From contig CAZYQC010000010.1 of assembly GCA_964649815.1 (NCBI GenBank), positions 1-64,000 on the forward strand: DNA of 64,000 bases, written 5' to 3'. Made by a program: the position numbers and the translations under genes. The notes beneath the pieces were generated by a model that searched no databases, was not told the origin of the DNA, and worked only from the letters and a program-made list of their open reading frames with translations. Of the stretch, positions 23,228-33,147 are shown piece after piece. Source of the DNA: G013214665 sp964649815. GTDB taxonomy: Bacteria; Pseudomonadota; Alphaproteobacteria; Rhodobacterales; Rhodobacteraceae. Position 1 is the first letter of the stretch. Each line of letters starts with the position of its first letter.

Positions 23228-24948
23228 CAGGCTGCGAACTCTTCAGGTGTCAGCGCGTAGATGTCGTAATCTCCTGCCTGTGCCTGGGTCAAAAGGGAGG
23301 CGTGTTCCGGCAAAAGGCGCTGAATATAGAAACGGGCGACCTTTTCATAACGCCCGCCTTTGTCGTGATGTGCCGCCAGCAAATGCGCATGAGCGCCCAG
23401 AACACGCGCACACGCCCGCAGATAAGGCACCGCACCAGCAAAGCGGACGCGGTGGTTTTTGGTGTTCAACCACTCCGTCGTTTCGCGCAAGGATTCCGCC
23501 GACTGCCATACGTCTTCTGCAAGATCAGGCAGGCTGTCGCGCAAGGCCTCGGCTGTGCTTTCGACCTCGTCCAAAATACGGCTCATCGCCTCGCCACCGT
23601 CGAGCATCTTGCGCGCGACCAGGTCCATCGCCTGAATGCCATTCGTGCCTTCGTAGATGGTTGTGACCCGCACGTCGCGGGCGTATTGCGCCGCGCCTGT
23701 TTCTTCGACAAAGCCCATGCCGCCGTGCACCTGAATGCCCAAGGCTGCAACTTCGTTGCCGATATCGGTGCCGAAGGCTTTTGCAATTGGCGTCAGTAAT
23801 GCGGCGCGCGATTTCCAGCGATCTTCGCCCGTGGCGCCCGCCATATCGATTGCGACAGCGCAGCTAAGCGCAATCGCGCGCGCCGCGAAGGTTTCAGCAC
23901 GCATCGTCATCAACATGCGACGCACATCGGCATGATCGATGATTGCGCTGCCGCCTTCTGCGCGCGGCATGCCTTCGGCTTTGCCTTGCCGACGCTCCAG
24001 CGCATAGGCCAGCGCGTGTTGATAGGCGCCTTCGGCCACACCGATACCCTGCCCTCCAACGCCAAGACGGGCGTTGTTCATCATGGTGAACATCGCAGCC
24101 ATCCCACCGCCTTCGGGCCCGACAAGCCATCCAACCGCCTTGTCATATTGCATCACACAGGTTGGCGATCCGTGCAGGCCCAACTTATGCTCAAGACTGA
24201 CGACCTTAACGCCATTGGCCACACCTGCGTTTCCGTCAGCATCCGGCAAACGCTTGGGCACCAGAAAGAGCGATATGCCCTTTGTCCCGGCTGGCGCACC
24301 GGGCAAACGCGCCAGAACCAAATGGCAGACGTTTTCAGCGAAATCCGTATCGCCCCAAGAAATGTAGATTTTTTGTCCCGTGATCGAAAAGGTTCCGTCG
24401 CCCAGATCTTCGGCTTTGGTGCTTAAGGCCCCGACATCAGAACCGGCCTGAGGCTCGGTCAAGTTCATTGTGCCTGTCCACTCACCCGAGATGAGTTTCG
24501 GCAAATACAACTCTTTGATCGCGTCAGAGGCATGATGCTCAAGCGCTTCGATCTGGCCCTGGCTCATCAAGCCAGCCAATTGCAATGACAGACAAGCGCC
24601 GCTCATCATGTCGTTGACGGCTGTTGTGACCGCCATCGGCAAGCCCATACCGCCATATTCTGGCGACGCGCTCATGCCGATCCATCCGCCTTCGGCGATC
24701 GCTTGAAAGGCCTCACCGAACCCCGGCGACGTCCGCACGACACCATTTTCCAGCCGCGCCGGTGTCACGTCGCCATTGCGTTGCACAGGCGCAATCGCAT
24801 GCTCGCACAGCTTGCCCGCCTCGGTCAGGATGGCCTGTGTAACATCGTCGGTCGCCTCGCTGAATTTTTCGGTGCCTTGGACTTCGTTGAAGCCGACCAC
24901 ATGTTCCAGCAAGAAAGAAAACTCATCTACGGGTGGACGATAAGGCAT
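23227..24948 (-). CDS. Acyl-CoA dehydrogenase, DmdC-type
   Basis: A 573-residue FAD-dependent acyl-CoA dehydrogenase, longer than the roughly 380-residue common type because of a C-terminal extension, as in 3-methylmercaptopropionyl-CoA dehydrogenases (DmdC). Motifs: MNLTEPQAGSDVGAL, KIYISWGDTDF, HKLGLHGSPTC and the catalytic-Glu region VTTIYEGTNGIQAMD. The start at 24948 is preceded by GGAG. First gene of a three-gene operon with an MBL hydrolase and a DUF6173 protein. Electrons would go to ETF and the ETF-QO at 11-12.7 kb. DMSP use is possible in this group but not proven; generic long-chain or branched substrates fit too. Confidence 0.9.
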   Translation of the reverse strand: MPYRPPVDEFSFLLEHVVGFNEVQGTEKFSEATDDVTQAILTEAGKLCEHAIAPVQRNGDVTPARLENGVVRTSPGFGEAFQAIAEGGWIGMSASPEYGGMGLPMAVTTAVNDMMSGACLSLQLAGLMSQGQIEALEHHASDAIKELYLPKLISGEWTGTMNLTEPQAGSDVGALSTKAEDLGDGTFSITGQKIYISWGDTDFAENVCHLVLARLPGAPAGTKGISLFLVPKRLPDADGNAGVANGVKVVSLEHKLGLHGSPTCVMQYDKAVGWLVGPEGGGMAAMFTMMNNARLGVGGQGIGVAEGAYQHALAYALERRQGKAEGMPRAEGGSAIIDHADVRRMLMTMRAETFAARAIALSCAVAIDMAGATGEDRWKSRAALLTPIAKAFGTDIGNEVAALGIQVHGGMGFVEETGAAQYARDVRVTTIYEGTNGIQAMDLVARKMLDGGEAMSRILDEVESTAEALRDSLPDLAEDVWQSAESLRETTEWLNTKNHRVRFAGAVPYLRACARVLGAHAHLLAAHHDKGGRYEKVARFYIQRLLPEHASLLTQAQAGDYDIYALTPEEFAA

Positions 24949-25013
24949 GGATAGCTCCGAATTGTTTGCGCGGGTTGGCATTCCCGGCGGTGCCGCGTAT
25001 GGCAGACGATAAT

Positions 25014-25028
25014 CCTAAGATGATTAGG
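25014..25028. promoter_or_regulatory. Inverted repeat in the acyl-CoA dehydrogenase / tsaC divergent spacer
   Basis: CCTAA-GATGA-TTAGG, 5-base arms with a 5-base spacer, lies 66 bases upstream of the dehydrogenase start and 58 before tsaC. It could be an operator but the arms are short. Confidence 0.25.
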
Positions 25029-25085
25029 TTGCACTGATCGCGCAATTCAAACGCCGCGTCACGAGGGCGAGACGCAAAAATTCAA

Positions 25086-26057
25086 ATGGACCCACTCGAA
25101 ACTCAAATTTTAGGCACCGACGACGCGGGCATTCGCGCGGCTGCGCAGGTTCTGAGGGACGGCGGGCTTTTGGCCTTTGCGACCGAAACCGTCTATGGCT
25201 TGGGCGCGGACGCGCGCGACAGTCGTGCCGTTGCCAGGGTGTTTGAGGCCAAGGGTCGACCAACGTTCAATCCTCTGATCGTTCACGTCTCTGATCTTGC
25301 CGCGGCCGAGCGGTTCGCCATCCTGAACGAGGATGCAAAACGACTGGGCGCTGCGTTCTGGCCGGGGCCGCTGAGCCTTGTTTTGCCATTGCGCGACGAT
25401 CACCAATTGTCTGCGCTGGTGACCGCAGGCCTGGGCACCGTTGCGATACGCGTGCCTGCGCATCCGATTGCGCAACGCCTGCTAAAGGCTTTCGATGGCC
25501 CCATCGCCGCTCCGTCTGCGAACCCATCCGGCAAGATCAGCCCCACGAGGGCAGAGCACGTTTTGGACGGCTTGAACGGCAAAATCGAAGCCGTGCTAGA
25601 TGCCGGCCGCTGCGCGGTCGGCTTAGAAAGCACCATCGTTGACCCCTCGGCACCGCCCACCCTGCTGCGCCCAGGCGGGTTGCCGAACGGTGTTATCGAG
25701 CAATGTCTGAACAGCCCACTGGCAGTTCCAGCATCAGAAAACATCACTGCGCCCGGACAACTTTTGTCGCATTACGCGCCCGATGCCTCGGTGCGGCTGG
25801 ACGTGACCGCGCCAGAGACAGGCGAGTTTCACATCGGGTTCGGAGGCATCAAGGGCGATACCTCGCTCTCGGAAAGTGGCGATTTGGTCGAAGCCGCAAG
25901 CCGCCTGTTCGACGTCTTGCACCAGGCGAATGCCACTGGAAAACCGCTTGCCATTGCGCCGATCCCGCGACGCGGATTGGGTCTGGCCATCAACGACCGG
26001 CTGCGCCGCGCCGCAGCCCCGCGCGACGCGCAAGAGCCCGAGAACCGGCGGCGCTAA
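25086..26057 (+). CDS. L-threonylcarbamoyladenylate synthase (Sua5 type)
   Basis: Makes threonylcarbamoyl-AMP for the t6A37 tRNA modification. The YrdC domain (about 12-205) shows TETVYGLGADA, KGRPTFNPLIVHV and the APSANPSGKISPT segment; a Sua5 C-terminal domain follows after the linker HYAPDA (about residue 230), making 323 residues versus about 190 for TsaC alone. No clear Shine-Dalgarno. Convergent with yqgE, whose stop codon directly abuts. Confidence 0.92.
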   Translation: MDPLETQILGTDDAGIRAAAQVLRDGGLLAFATETVYGLGADARDSRAVARVFEAKGRPTFNPLIVHVSDLAAAERFAILNEDAKRLGAAFWPGPLSLVLPLRDDHQLSALVTAGLGTVAIRVPAHPIAQRLLKAFDGPIAAPSANPSGKISPTRAEHVLDGLNGKIEAVLDAGRCAVGLESTIVDPSAPPTLLRPGGLPNGVIEQCLNSPLAVPASENITAPGQLLSHYAPDASVRLDVTAPETGEFHIGFGGIKGDTSLSESGDLVEAASRLFDVLHQANATGKPLAIAPIPRRGLGLAINDRLRRAAAPRDAQEPENRRR

Positions 26058-26639
26058 TTAAGCGCGGCCCGCCGCACCAGACAGGCTCATCGGGTCGAAC
26101 CCCAAGCTTGAAACAGCGGCTTGCCATTTTTCATCGTCGGGCAGATCGAACACGATCTTGGGGTCGGCTTCGGCCGTCAACCAGCCATTTGCAGAAAGCT
26201 CTTGTTCCAACTGCCCCGGACCCCATCCGGCATAGCCAAGCATCATCAGCCGCGACATCGGTCCGCCGCCTTGCGCAATATCCTCAAGGATATCGACCGT
26301 CGCCGTCATGCCAATACCCGGCGATGACACCAGCGTATGCAACGCGGATTCGTATTCCGTACTGTGCAGCACAAATCCCCGGCCCGTTTCGACCGGCCCG
26401 CCAAAGTGGACAGTATGCGCCGAAATCTGATCGGATGCGTCGATGTCCAGTTGCTCTAGCACAGCACCAAGGGTCACGTCGCTGGCCGGTTTATTGATGA
26501 TCAGACCCATCGCCGCTTCTTCGGAATGGGCGCAAAGATAAACGACCGACTGAGAAAAGCGCGGATCAGACATCCCGGGCATCGCAATCAAAAACTGGCC
26601 GGTTAAGTCTAAATCAGAGTGGGTTGATGGTTTGGTCAC
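26058..26639 (-). CDS. YqgE/AlgH-family protein
   Basis: A 193-residue soluble protein with LTGQFLIAMPGMSDPRFSQS VVYLC, AMGLIINKP and VHFGGPVETGRGFVLH, all diagnostic for YqgE/AlgH (DUF179). The biochemical role is unresolved. Two GTG codons compete as start; I prefer 26639 because GAGGG stands 8 bases upstream of it, while the other (26648) abuts GAGG. Confidence 0.9.
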   Translation of the reverse strand: MTKPSTHSDLDLTGQFLIAMPGMSDPRFSQSVVYLCAHSEEAAMGLIINKPASDVTLGAVLEQLDIDASDQISAHTVHFGGPVETGRGFVLHSTEYESALHTLVSSPGIGMTATVDILEDIAQGGGPMSRLMMLGYAGWGPGQLEQELSANGWLTAEADPKIVFDLPDDEKWQAAVSSLGFDPMSLSGAAGRA

Positions 26640-26789
26640 CCGTTGCACCCTCGCGCAAGCCTTATCTTAGCATGCGACCCAACCGGTGATTGTTCAAGCG
26701 ATGTATCGCCGCAACGATCACGAAATGGCAAAGCTTTGCTGACTGGAACGTGACTTGGCATCTTTTGTTCTGCCCGCCATGTAAGACGT

Positions 26790-27620
26790 ATGACGCGTCT
26801 TTCTTTTGTCCGCCACCTGTCCGGCGCCCTGTTTGCAAGCCTTGCCGCTTTGCCCGTTTGGGGACAAAGCACGCTGGATCCGTTTGCCGATCCGGTCCAG
26901 GCCGAGGTGTTGCCCGGGTGGCAATTGCCGGATGGACGACGCGTCGTCGGCTTGCAGCTCACATTAGAGCCAGGGTGGAAGACCTATTGGCGCGCCCCTG
27001 GTGATGCGGGCATCCCACCGGCTTTTGACTGGTCAAAGGCCCGGAACTTGCGGTCTGTCAGCATCGCTTGGCCCACCCCAGAGGTGCATGTGCAAAATGG
27101 CATGCGCTCGATCGGGTATAGTGACGTGTTCACGATTCCCATGACGCTTGAGCCTAAATCGGGCGCCAAGCCTGTTCGGTTGCGCGGGCGCATGGATTTG
27201 GGCGTGTGTGCTGATGTCTGTATGCCCCACAGTCTCACCTTTGACGCGACACTGGATCACTCCGAGACAAAGCCAACACCGAAAATCGCTGCAGCGCTTG
27301 CTGACGTGCCTTACAGCGCGCGCGAAGCGGGCGTAAAATCTGCCGTCTGCCGTGTGGCGCCGACCAGCGATGGCATGCAAATCCAGGCGGAGATCCAGAT
27401 GCCGCACACTGGCGGGCGCGAGGTCGCGATTATCGAGCCGGGCATGGCCTCTGTCTGGGTGAGCGAGACCAAGGCGCAGCGCAAAGGCAACACTCTCACA
27501 GCTGTGAGCGAGATGATCCACGAGAATGGCGGCGCTTTTGGTATTGATCGCTCTGCGGTGCGCATCACGATCTTGGGCAGCGACTATGCCGTTGACGTGC
27601 GCGGCTGTACCGGCGGCTAA
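26790..27620 (+). CDS. Secreted DsbD N-terminal-domain protein
   Basis: A 276-residue exported protein: signal peptide to about residue 25 (LFASLAALPVWGQ), then an immunoglobulin-like DsbD-alpha domain with EPGWKTYWRAPGDAGIPPAF and the cysteine pair C-x3-C in LGVCADVCMPH. In DsbD this domain passes electrons to periplasmic thiol partners. Here the membrane domain and thioredoxin domain are absent, so it is stand-alone, like the front of ScsB-type proteins. It needs a membrane partner elsewhere. Convergent with the RND pump. Confidence 0.85.
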   Translation: MTRLSFVRHLSGALFASLAALPVWGQSTLDPFADPVQAEVLPGWQLPDGRRVVGLQLTLEPGWKTYWRAPGDAGIPPAFDWSKARNLRSVSIAWPTPEVHVQNGMRSIGYSDVFTIPMTLEPKSGAKPVRLRGRMDLGVCADVCMPHSLTFDATLDHSETKPTPKIAAALADVPYSAREAGVKSAVCRVAPTSDGMQIQAEIQMPHTGGREVAIIEPGMASVWVSETKAQRKGNTLTAVSEMIHENGGAFGIDRSAVRITILGSDYAVDVRGCTGG

Positions 27621-27631
27621 AACGCCACCGC

Positions 27632-30600
27632 TCAGGCCAGCGCCTTTTTCCGTCTGAACGCAAAGAACAGCGCGCCGAGGACATAGCCAACCAGGCTCAA
27701 CAAAGCGACACCCGCGATAAAGAGCGCCAGTGCCGTCGACAATCCGACTGTTGAGGGGAGCGCGGGATAGGCGTCGCGCAGTGGCGGCCAGACATCCCCA
27801 TTCAGAATGACCGAGCCCAAGGTCGCTGCGGCCCAGCCCGCGATGATCGCCCAGCCAAAGGCCAAGCCTGAGCGCAAGCCCCACGCCTTGGAGCGCATCG
27901 CGCGGCGCATCGCCTGCATTTGCCGACCGATATCATGCTGGATTGCCATCAAAGCTGGCACAACGATCAGGACCAGGACCATCCCAAAGCCCAATCCGTA
28001 AACAAGCGTGATGACCGTCGGTTTCAAAAACTGCGCCTGCTGAGAGGTTTCATAGAGCAGCGGCGCCATGCCAAGGACCGTGGTCATCGTGGTCAGCATG
28101 ACCGGTCGTAAACGATCCGCGGTCCCATCGATGATCGACGGCACCAAACCTCGGTCTTTGGCGTTTTGGTCGATCGTTGTGACCAAGACGATCGAGTCGT
28201 TGATGATGATCCCCGTCATGCCCAAAAGCCCGACAACCGTGAACATAGACAACGGTACATCCCAAGCGTGATGGCCATAGATCGTGCCCACCAGGCCAAA
28301 GGGTATGATCACCATAATCAGGACAGGCCGGGTCCAACTTGCGAAGACCCAAGACAACACCAGGTAAATGCCCGTCAAACAAAGCACCAGGCCAACAAGC
28401 GCGTCGCTGAGAAATTCGTCCTCTTGTTCGCTCAAACCTGCCAGGCGCCAATCCAACTGCCGCTCTGAGGCGATTTTCGGCAAAATCTCGTTTTGCAGGG
28501 CTTGTTCGATTTCGGTTGCGCGGGCTGGGTTGTCCTCTGAGATGTCGCCTGTGACCGAAATCACCCGTGTGCCATTTTCACGCCGGACGGTGGAAAACCC
28601 TGTTCGGCGCTCCACGCTCACGATGTCAGCCAGCGGCACATAGTCACCGGTCGGCGCGCGCATTAGGGTGCGATCCAGGAAATCCGCCGTCAACTCGCCT
28701 GTGGGCAATTCGACGCGTATCTCAGCACTGCGCAGGCCGTCTGGATAGGTCGCGGCCTCAATGCCATTCAATCGATGCCGCAGAACCCGGCCAAGCGTGT
28801 CAATGGTAAAGCCCAGCGCCTGCCCTTGGGGCGTCAGATCGAGGATGAGCTCTTCTTTGTCATAAGCAAGATTGTCTTCGACCGCAGAGACCTCTGGATA
28901 TTTGAGCAAGGCGCGTTTGAGGTCCTCAGAGGCGGCTTTCAACGTATCCGTGGTCGCCCCGAAAAATTGCACATCCAGCGCATCTCCGCCCGGGCCTGAT
29001 CGCCAGCCACGGAAACTGACCGTTTCGGCCAGTGGGTGTTGGACAACCGCATCTTGAAGGTCTGCAACGAAAGCGAAACTGGAATAGGGCCGCAAGTCAG
29101 CGTCGATAAGCTCGATCGAGATACCGCCCAAAAGATCGGGGTCTTTGGTATCAGCGCCTGACAACCCGCGACCAGCATTGCCGCCGATCTCGGCCATCAC
29201 AAAATCGACTGGATTGACGCCATCATGACGCTCTGCGTATTCGGCAGCGACCGCTTCGGTCGCGCGCTGCAGTTCTTTCATCATCGCCAAGGCGTCTTCA
29301 CGCGTGGCAACCTCGGTCATCGCAAAGTTGCCAGTGACCGAGCCGCGTTCCGGCGCGTTGAAAAAGCGCCATTGCACATCACGATTGATGAAAAGGGCAA
29401 CTTGGCTGGCCAAGACCACGACAGCTCCGGCGAACACCACATATCGAAAGGTAATCACGCCCGCCATTGCGCGCCGGAAGAGCGTGTCACGCATCCATTC
29501 AAAGCCACGGTTCACGGTGCGCGATGGCCAATCGTACCAACGCTGTTGCGACGCCGATGTCAGCGCATGTGACATATGGTGCGGCAAGATGAGGAAACAC
29601 TCCATCAGCGACGCGATCAAAACGGCGATGACGGTGTAGGGGATGTCCCGGATCAGGTCGCCAAAGCGCCCGCCGATGGCCACCAACCCAAAAAAGGCGA
29701 TGACCGTGGTTAATGTCGCCGCAAAGACCGGCATCGACATGCGACGCGCTGCGTTTTCTGCGGCAACAACCGGCGACTCTCCGTATGTGCGGTATCGGAA
29801 ATCGGCATGTTCGCCGACCACAATGGCGTCATCGACCACAATGCCCAAAGTGATGATCAATCCAAAGAGTGACACCACATTGATGGTCAAGCCGCCCAGA
29901 TACATAAAGCCGATGGCCGCGAACATGGCGACCGGAATACCCGCAGCCACCCAGAACGCCGTCCGCGCATTCAGGAACAAAAACAACAGCAGGATAACGA
30001 GGCCAAGCCCGACCAGACCGTTATCGATCAGAATATTCAAACGCGCCGTGATCGCAGCGGCACGGGTTCGGATCAGAGAGACCTCGACCGATGGCGGCAA
30101 AGTTGCTTCCAGCGCGTCGGCGACCTCTTGCACGGTGGCTTGCACATCAATCGCGTCACCTTTGTCGGATCGATCCACCCGCACAGACATCGCCGGATGC
30201 TCGCCCACAAAATAGCTGCGATCACGATCCACGCCGCCCAAAACGACGTCGGCAACATCGCCAACCGTCAGTTTTGAGCCGTCTTCGTTGGACCGCAAGA
30301 CAATGCCCGCGATGTCGTTGGGGCTGCGTTTTTGGACGCCGGTCCGCACACGTGCGTTTGCGCCATCCACATCACCGGCCGGGTCGGTGTCAACTTCCTC
30401 GGCGATGGCATTTGCGATCTCTGCCATCGTGATATCGTTTGCGATCAAATTGACCGACGGCACCTCGATTGTCGTCAACGGATTGGCCACGCCACGGATC
30501 GTCGTTCGTGTCACACCGCGCTCGAACAGCCGCGCAACCAACTCATCCGCGAATTGGCCCAGTTGCTGTGGATCAACCGGGCCGGTGATGACCACATCTG

Positions 30601-31036
30601 TTACACGGTCGCGCCATGCCCCCCGCCGCACAACAGGATCTTCGGCGTCATCAGGGAGTGTCGTGATGCTGTCGACAGCCGTTTGAACGTCGTCGCTGGC
30701 GCGGCCCATATCCCAGCCGGGCTCAAAATCCAGCGTTATGCGGCCGCCACCTTCGCGGCTGTAAGACACCGAACTTTCGACACCCTCAACACCCAAAAGC
30801 ACTGTTTCAAGCGGTTGAATGATACCTTCGTCGACGTCCTCGGCACCGGCGCCTTCCCAAGACACGTTGACCTGAACGTTGTCGACAATGACATCGGGAA
30901 AGAACTGCGCGCGCATGTTCGGCAAAGCCGCCAAGCCGGTCATGAGCATCAAGACCATGACCAAATTCGCAATCGTGCGGTGACGCGTGAAGTACGACAG
31001 AATGCCTTGGGCCGCGCCGGGCAATTCACGTACCAT
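27632..31036 (-). CDS. RND-family efflux permease
   Basis: A 1134-residue AcrB-type inner-membrane pump with twelve predicted helices and two large periplasmic loops. The fourth-helix proton-relay motif GIVVDDAIVVGEHAD and the N-terminal NLVMVLMLMTGLAALPNMRA are typical; the second half repeats the pattern with GLLGMTGIIINDSIVLV. The length exceeds AcrB by about 90 residues, partly from an extra C-terminal hydrophobic segment. It starts 2 bases after the adaptor's stop. No outer-membrane TolC gene or regulator is adjacent. Substrates unknown. Confidence 0.92.
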   Translation of the reverse strand: MVRELPGAAQGILSYFTRHRTIANLVMVLMLMTGLAALPNMRAQFFPDVIVDNVQVNVSWEGAGAEDVDEGIIQPLETVLLGVEGVESSVSYSREGGGRITLDFEPGWDMGRASDDVQTAVDSITTLPDDAEDPVVRRGAWRDRVTDVVITGPVDPQQLGQFADELVARLFERGVTRTTIRGVANPLTTIEVPSVNLIANDITMAEIANAIAEEVDTDPAGDVDGANARVRTGVQKRSPNDIAGIVLRSNEDGSKLTVGDVADVVLGGVDRDRSYFVGEHPAMSVRVDRSDKGDAIDVQATVQEVADALEATLPPSVEVSLIRTRAAAITARLNILIDNGLVGLGLVILLLFLFLNARTAFWVAAGIPVAMFAAIGFMYLGGLTINVVSLFGLIITLGIVVDDAIVVGEHADFRYRTYGESPVVAAENAARRMSMPVFAATLTTVIAFFGLVAIGGRFGDLIRDIPYTVIAVLIASLMECFLILPHHMSHALTSASQQRWYDWPSRTVNRGFEWMRDTLFRRAMAGVITFRYVVFAGAVVVLASQVALFINRDVQWRFFNAPERGSVTGNFAMTEVATREDALAMMKELQRATEAVAAEYAERHDGVNPVDFVMAEIGGNAGRGLSGADTKDPDLLGGISIELIDADLRPYSSFAFVADLQDAVVQHPLAETVSFRGWRSGPGGDALDVQFFGATTDTLKAASEDLKRALLKYPEVSAVEDNLAYDKEELILDLTPQGQALGFTIDTLGRVLRHRLNGIEAATYPDGLRSAEIRVELPTGELTADFLDRTLMRAPTGDYVPLADIVSVERRTGFSTVRRENGTRVISVTGDISEDNPARATEIEQALQNEILPKIASERQLDWRLAGLSEQEDEFLSDALVGLVLCLTGIYLVLSWVFASWTRPVLIMVIIPFGLVGTIYGHHAWDVPLSMFTVVGLLGMTGIIINDSIVLVTTIDQNAKDRGLVPSIIDGTADRLRPVMLTTMTTVLGMAPLLYETSQQAQFLKPTVITLVYGLGFGMVLVLIVVPALMAIQHDIGRQMQAMRRAMRSKAWGLRSGLAFGWAIIAGWAAATLGSVILNGDVWPPLRDAYPALPSTVGLSTALALFIAGVALLSLVGYVLGALFFAFRRKKALA

Positions 31037-31038
31037 GA

Positions 31039-32502
31039 TCAGCCGCCCATCCTGCTTTCAATGCGCGCAACCATCTGCGCAGGCACTTTCGGCTCTGCCA
31101 GGCGCGCAAGCACGCGCGCCTTGGCGTCTTCGGGCATGCGTTTGTTGCCTTCGATAAAGGCCACAAGCTTTGCCCGCCGTTCTTCCGACAGCTCAAGCAT
31201 CTCTGGCGCGCTTGGTGCTGCGATCTCTCCGTCGGTTTCAGAAAGCGGCGTAACCCGGATGCCAGGCCCAAAGAGGGGCGAGCGGGATTGCACGACCGAT
31301 CGACCAATAAGCGCAGCAGAGCGCACCAATACGTCGTCACGCTGTCGCCGTACCAAGGTGACCTCTAATTCTTCGAGCCGGTTTTCAGCCCCAAGCACAA
31401 GCACCGTGTTGTCCGCGCCCAATGCTCCGGCGGGCAAACGGACGATGCCTTCTAAAGCGCGCTCCTGCACGTCGACGGTCACGAAATCACCCGGTTTGAA
31501 ACCAAAGGCGCGATCCAGTCGCGCAAACACGAGCCTGCCCGTTTGGACAGTGCCAGAGCCGACGCTTGCGCGTGTCACGACGCCGGTTGCAGTAAGGTCA
31601 ATGCCCGACACATCGATGGACGCTGTGACGTCAGCATTGATCAAGCGGCCATCGCTGTCCAGCAGACGCGCGTATTGCGCGGTCGACACACGAAAAGCAA
31701 CTTCCAAGGCGTTGGGATCAATCAGGTCTGCCAGCTTTTCGTTTTGGGCGACCAATCGCCCTTGGACAAGGCTGACCTCTGCAAGCGTGCCGGCAAAGGG
31801 CGCCATGACCCGTGTGTCTTCCAAGGCACGCCGCGCATCCGCGAGCGCGATATTGGATCGGGTCAATCTGGTCCTGGCCTGATCGATCCGCGCCTCGGCC
31901 TGCGCTTCGGCCTGACGGCGGGACAAGACGGTCTGTGTGGCACCCGCGCGCGCCAGTTCAGCATTTTCCACGGCTGCCGCGGTTCCAACACCACGTTCGC
32001 GCAGGTCTTGCTGACGGTTCAGCGCACGTTCTTGCAACTCGGCCTGTGCTTCTGCGGCGACAAGCTCATCGCGCGCAAGATCGAGCGCCCGGTCAGCGTC
32101 ACGCACCTCGGCCAGCGCATCTTCGACGTCCGCCTCGGCGCGTTCCAGCGCCGCTTGCGCATCCGCCGGATCGATTTCCGCCAAGACCTGACCCGCGGCA
32201 ACATCGCCCCCGTCAACAAAGCCCGGCGCGAGCATCAACACACGCCCAGCCGCAGAGGCCCGCAATTCGAGTGTTCTTTGGCTCTGAACCTCTCCAAAGG
32301 CTTGAATAACCGGGGTTTCAGTGGACGCTTGCGCGGTTACGACACTCACCGCAAAGGTCCGTTCCCGTGGCGGCGGGCTTCGGCCTTGATCCGCCAAACG
32401 TTCCTGAACAGCGCCGCGAATGGTCTGTCCTGCGACCAGCAGCAATCCAACGGTCACAGCCGTGAGGAACATCCCGATAAGGCTTTGCCGCAGAAACCGC
32501 AT
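31039..32502 (-). CDS. RND efflux periplasmic adaptor (membrane-fusion protein)
   Basis: A 487-residue HlyD/AcrA-type adaptor: N-terminal membrane anchor (about 8-28), lipoyl half-motifs around LELRASAAGRVLMLAPGFVD, a long Ala/Glu-rich hairpin coiled coil (about 115-225), the second lipoyl half APFAGTLAEVSLVQGRLV, and a beta barrel. The last 55 residues (ELSEERRAKLVAFIEGNKRM then PEDAKARVLARLAEP) form an extra helical tail not usual in AcrA. First gene of the operon with the RND permease. Confidence 0.9.
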   Translation of the reverse strand: MRFLRQSLIGMFLTAVTVGLLLVAGQTIRGAVQERLADQGRSPPPRERTFAVSVVTAQASTETPVIQAFGEVQSQRTLELRASAAGRVLMLAPGFVDGGDVAAGQVLAEIDPADAQAALERAEADVEDALAEVRDADRALDLARDELVAAEAQAELQERALNRQQDLRERGVGTAAAVENAELARAGATQTVLSRRQAEAQAEARIDQARTRLTRSNIALADARRALEDTRVMAPFAGTLAEVSLVQGRLVAQNEKLADLIDPNALEVAFRVSTAQYARLLDSDGRLINADVTASIDVSGIDLTATGVVTRASVGSGTVQTGRLVFARLDRAFGFKPGDFVTVDVQERALEGIVRLPAGALGADNTVLVLGAENRLEELEVTLVRRQRDDVLVRSAALIGRSVVQSRSPLFGPGIRVTPLSETDGEIAAPSAPEMLELSEERRAKLVAFIEGNKRMPEDAKARVLARLAEPKVPAQMVARIESRMGG

Positions 32503-32604
32503 TCTGTTTCCCTCTTAAACGTCCTGACAAGGTAGGACGACTTGCGAAAATACCAACGTTTCAGGGTTTTACGAGGGGTGCAAAAGGTTCCGTCGCAAAA
32601 TCTG

Positions 32605-33147
32605 CTATTTTCTTTTCTGGTGCTCGTCCAAGCGGGGCAATATTTCAACAAAATTGCAAGGGCGGTGCCGGAAATCCAGTTGTTTCACAAGGATTTCATC
32701 CCATGCGTCTTTGCAGGCGCCCGGACTACCAGGAAGCGCAAACAAATAAGTTCCGTTGCAGACCCCGCCCGTGGCCCTGCTTTGGACGGCGGACGTTCCG
32801 ATCTTTTGCATCGAAACGATGGTGAAAACGGTGCCAAAGGCATCAATCTCTTTTTCATAGACGTCACGATGCGCCTCGACCGTCACATCCCGACCGGTAA
32901 GCCCCGTGCCGCCCGTTGAGATGACCACATCAATATCCGTGTCGACACACCACGCGCGCAGTTGATCCGCGATCTGCGCGCGCTCGTCTGGCAAGATCAG
33001 CCGGGCCGCAACCTGGTGGCCTGCGTCCTCTATCCGGCGCACCAGCGTGTCGCCTGATTTGTCAGTATCTCGCTGACGCGTGTCACTGACGGTCAGAACG
33101 GCGATGCGAACCGGGATGAATTCCTGTTCCTTGTCGATGCGGCTCAT
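32605..33147 (-). CDS. moaB: Molybdenum cofactor biosynthesis protein B
   Basis: A 180-residue MoaB/MogA-fold protein that adenylylates molybdopterin. The motif STGGTGLTGRDVTVEA (about 90-105) and the C-terminal FALPGSPGACKDAW are diagnostic. Its start overlaps the lysE-family stop (ATGA) in a udg-lysE-moaB string on the minus strand. It complements the mobAB/moeA and moaDE clusters elsewhere in the window. Confidence 0.93.
   Translation of the reverse strand: MSRIDKEQEFIPVRIAVLTVSDTRQRDTDKSGDTLVRRIEDAGHQVAARLILPDERAQIADQLRAWCVDTDIDVVISTGGTGLTGRDVTVEAHRDVYEKEIDAFGTVFTIVSMQKIGTSAVQSRATGGVCNGTYLFALPGSPGACKDAWDEILVKQLDFRHRPCNFVEILPRLDEHQKRK

Noticed and set aside
30332..31882. 516-codon plus-strand frame across the RND pump and adaptor junction
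   Set aside because: Antisense to two well-supported genes, composition is Arg/Ser/Thr-rich without motifs.
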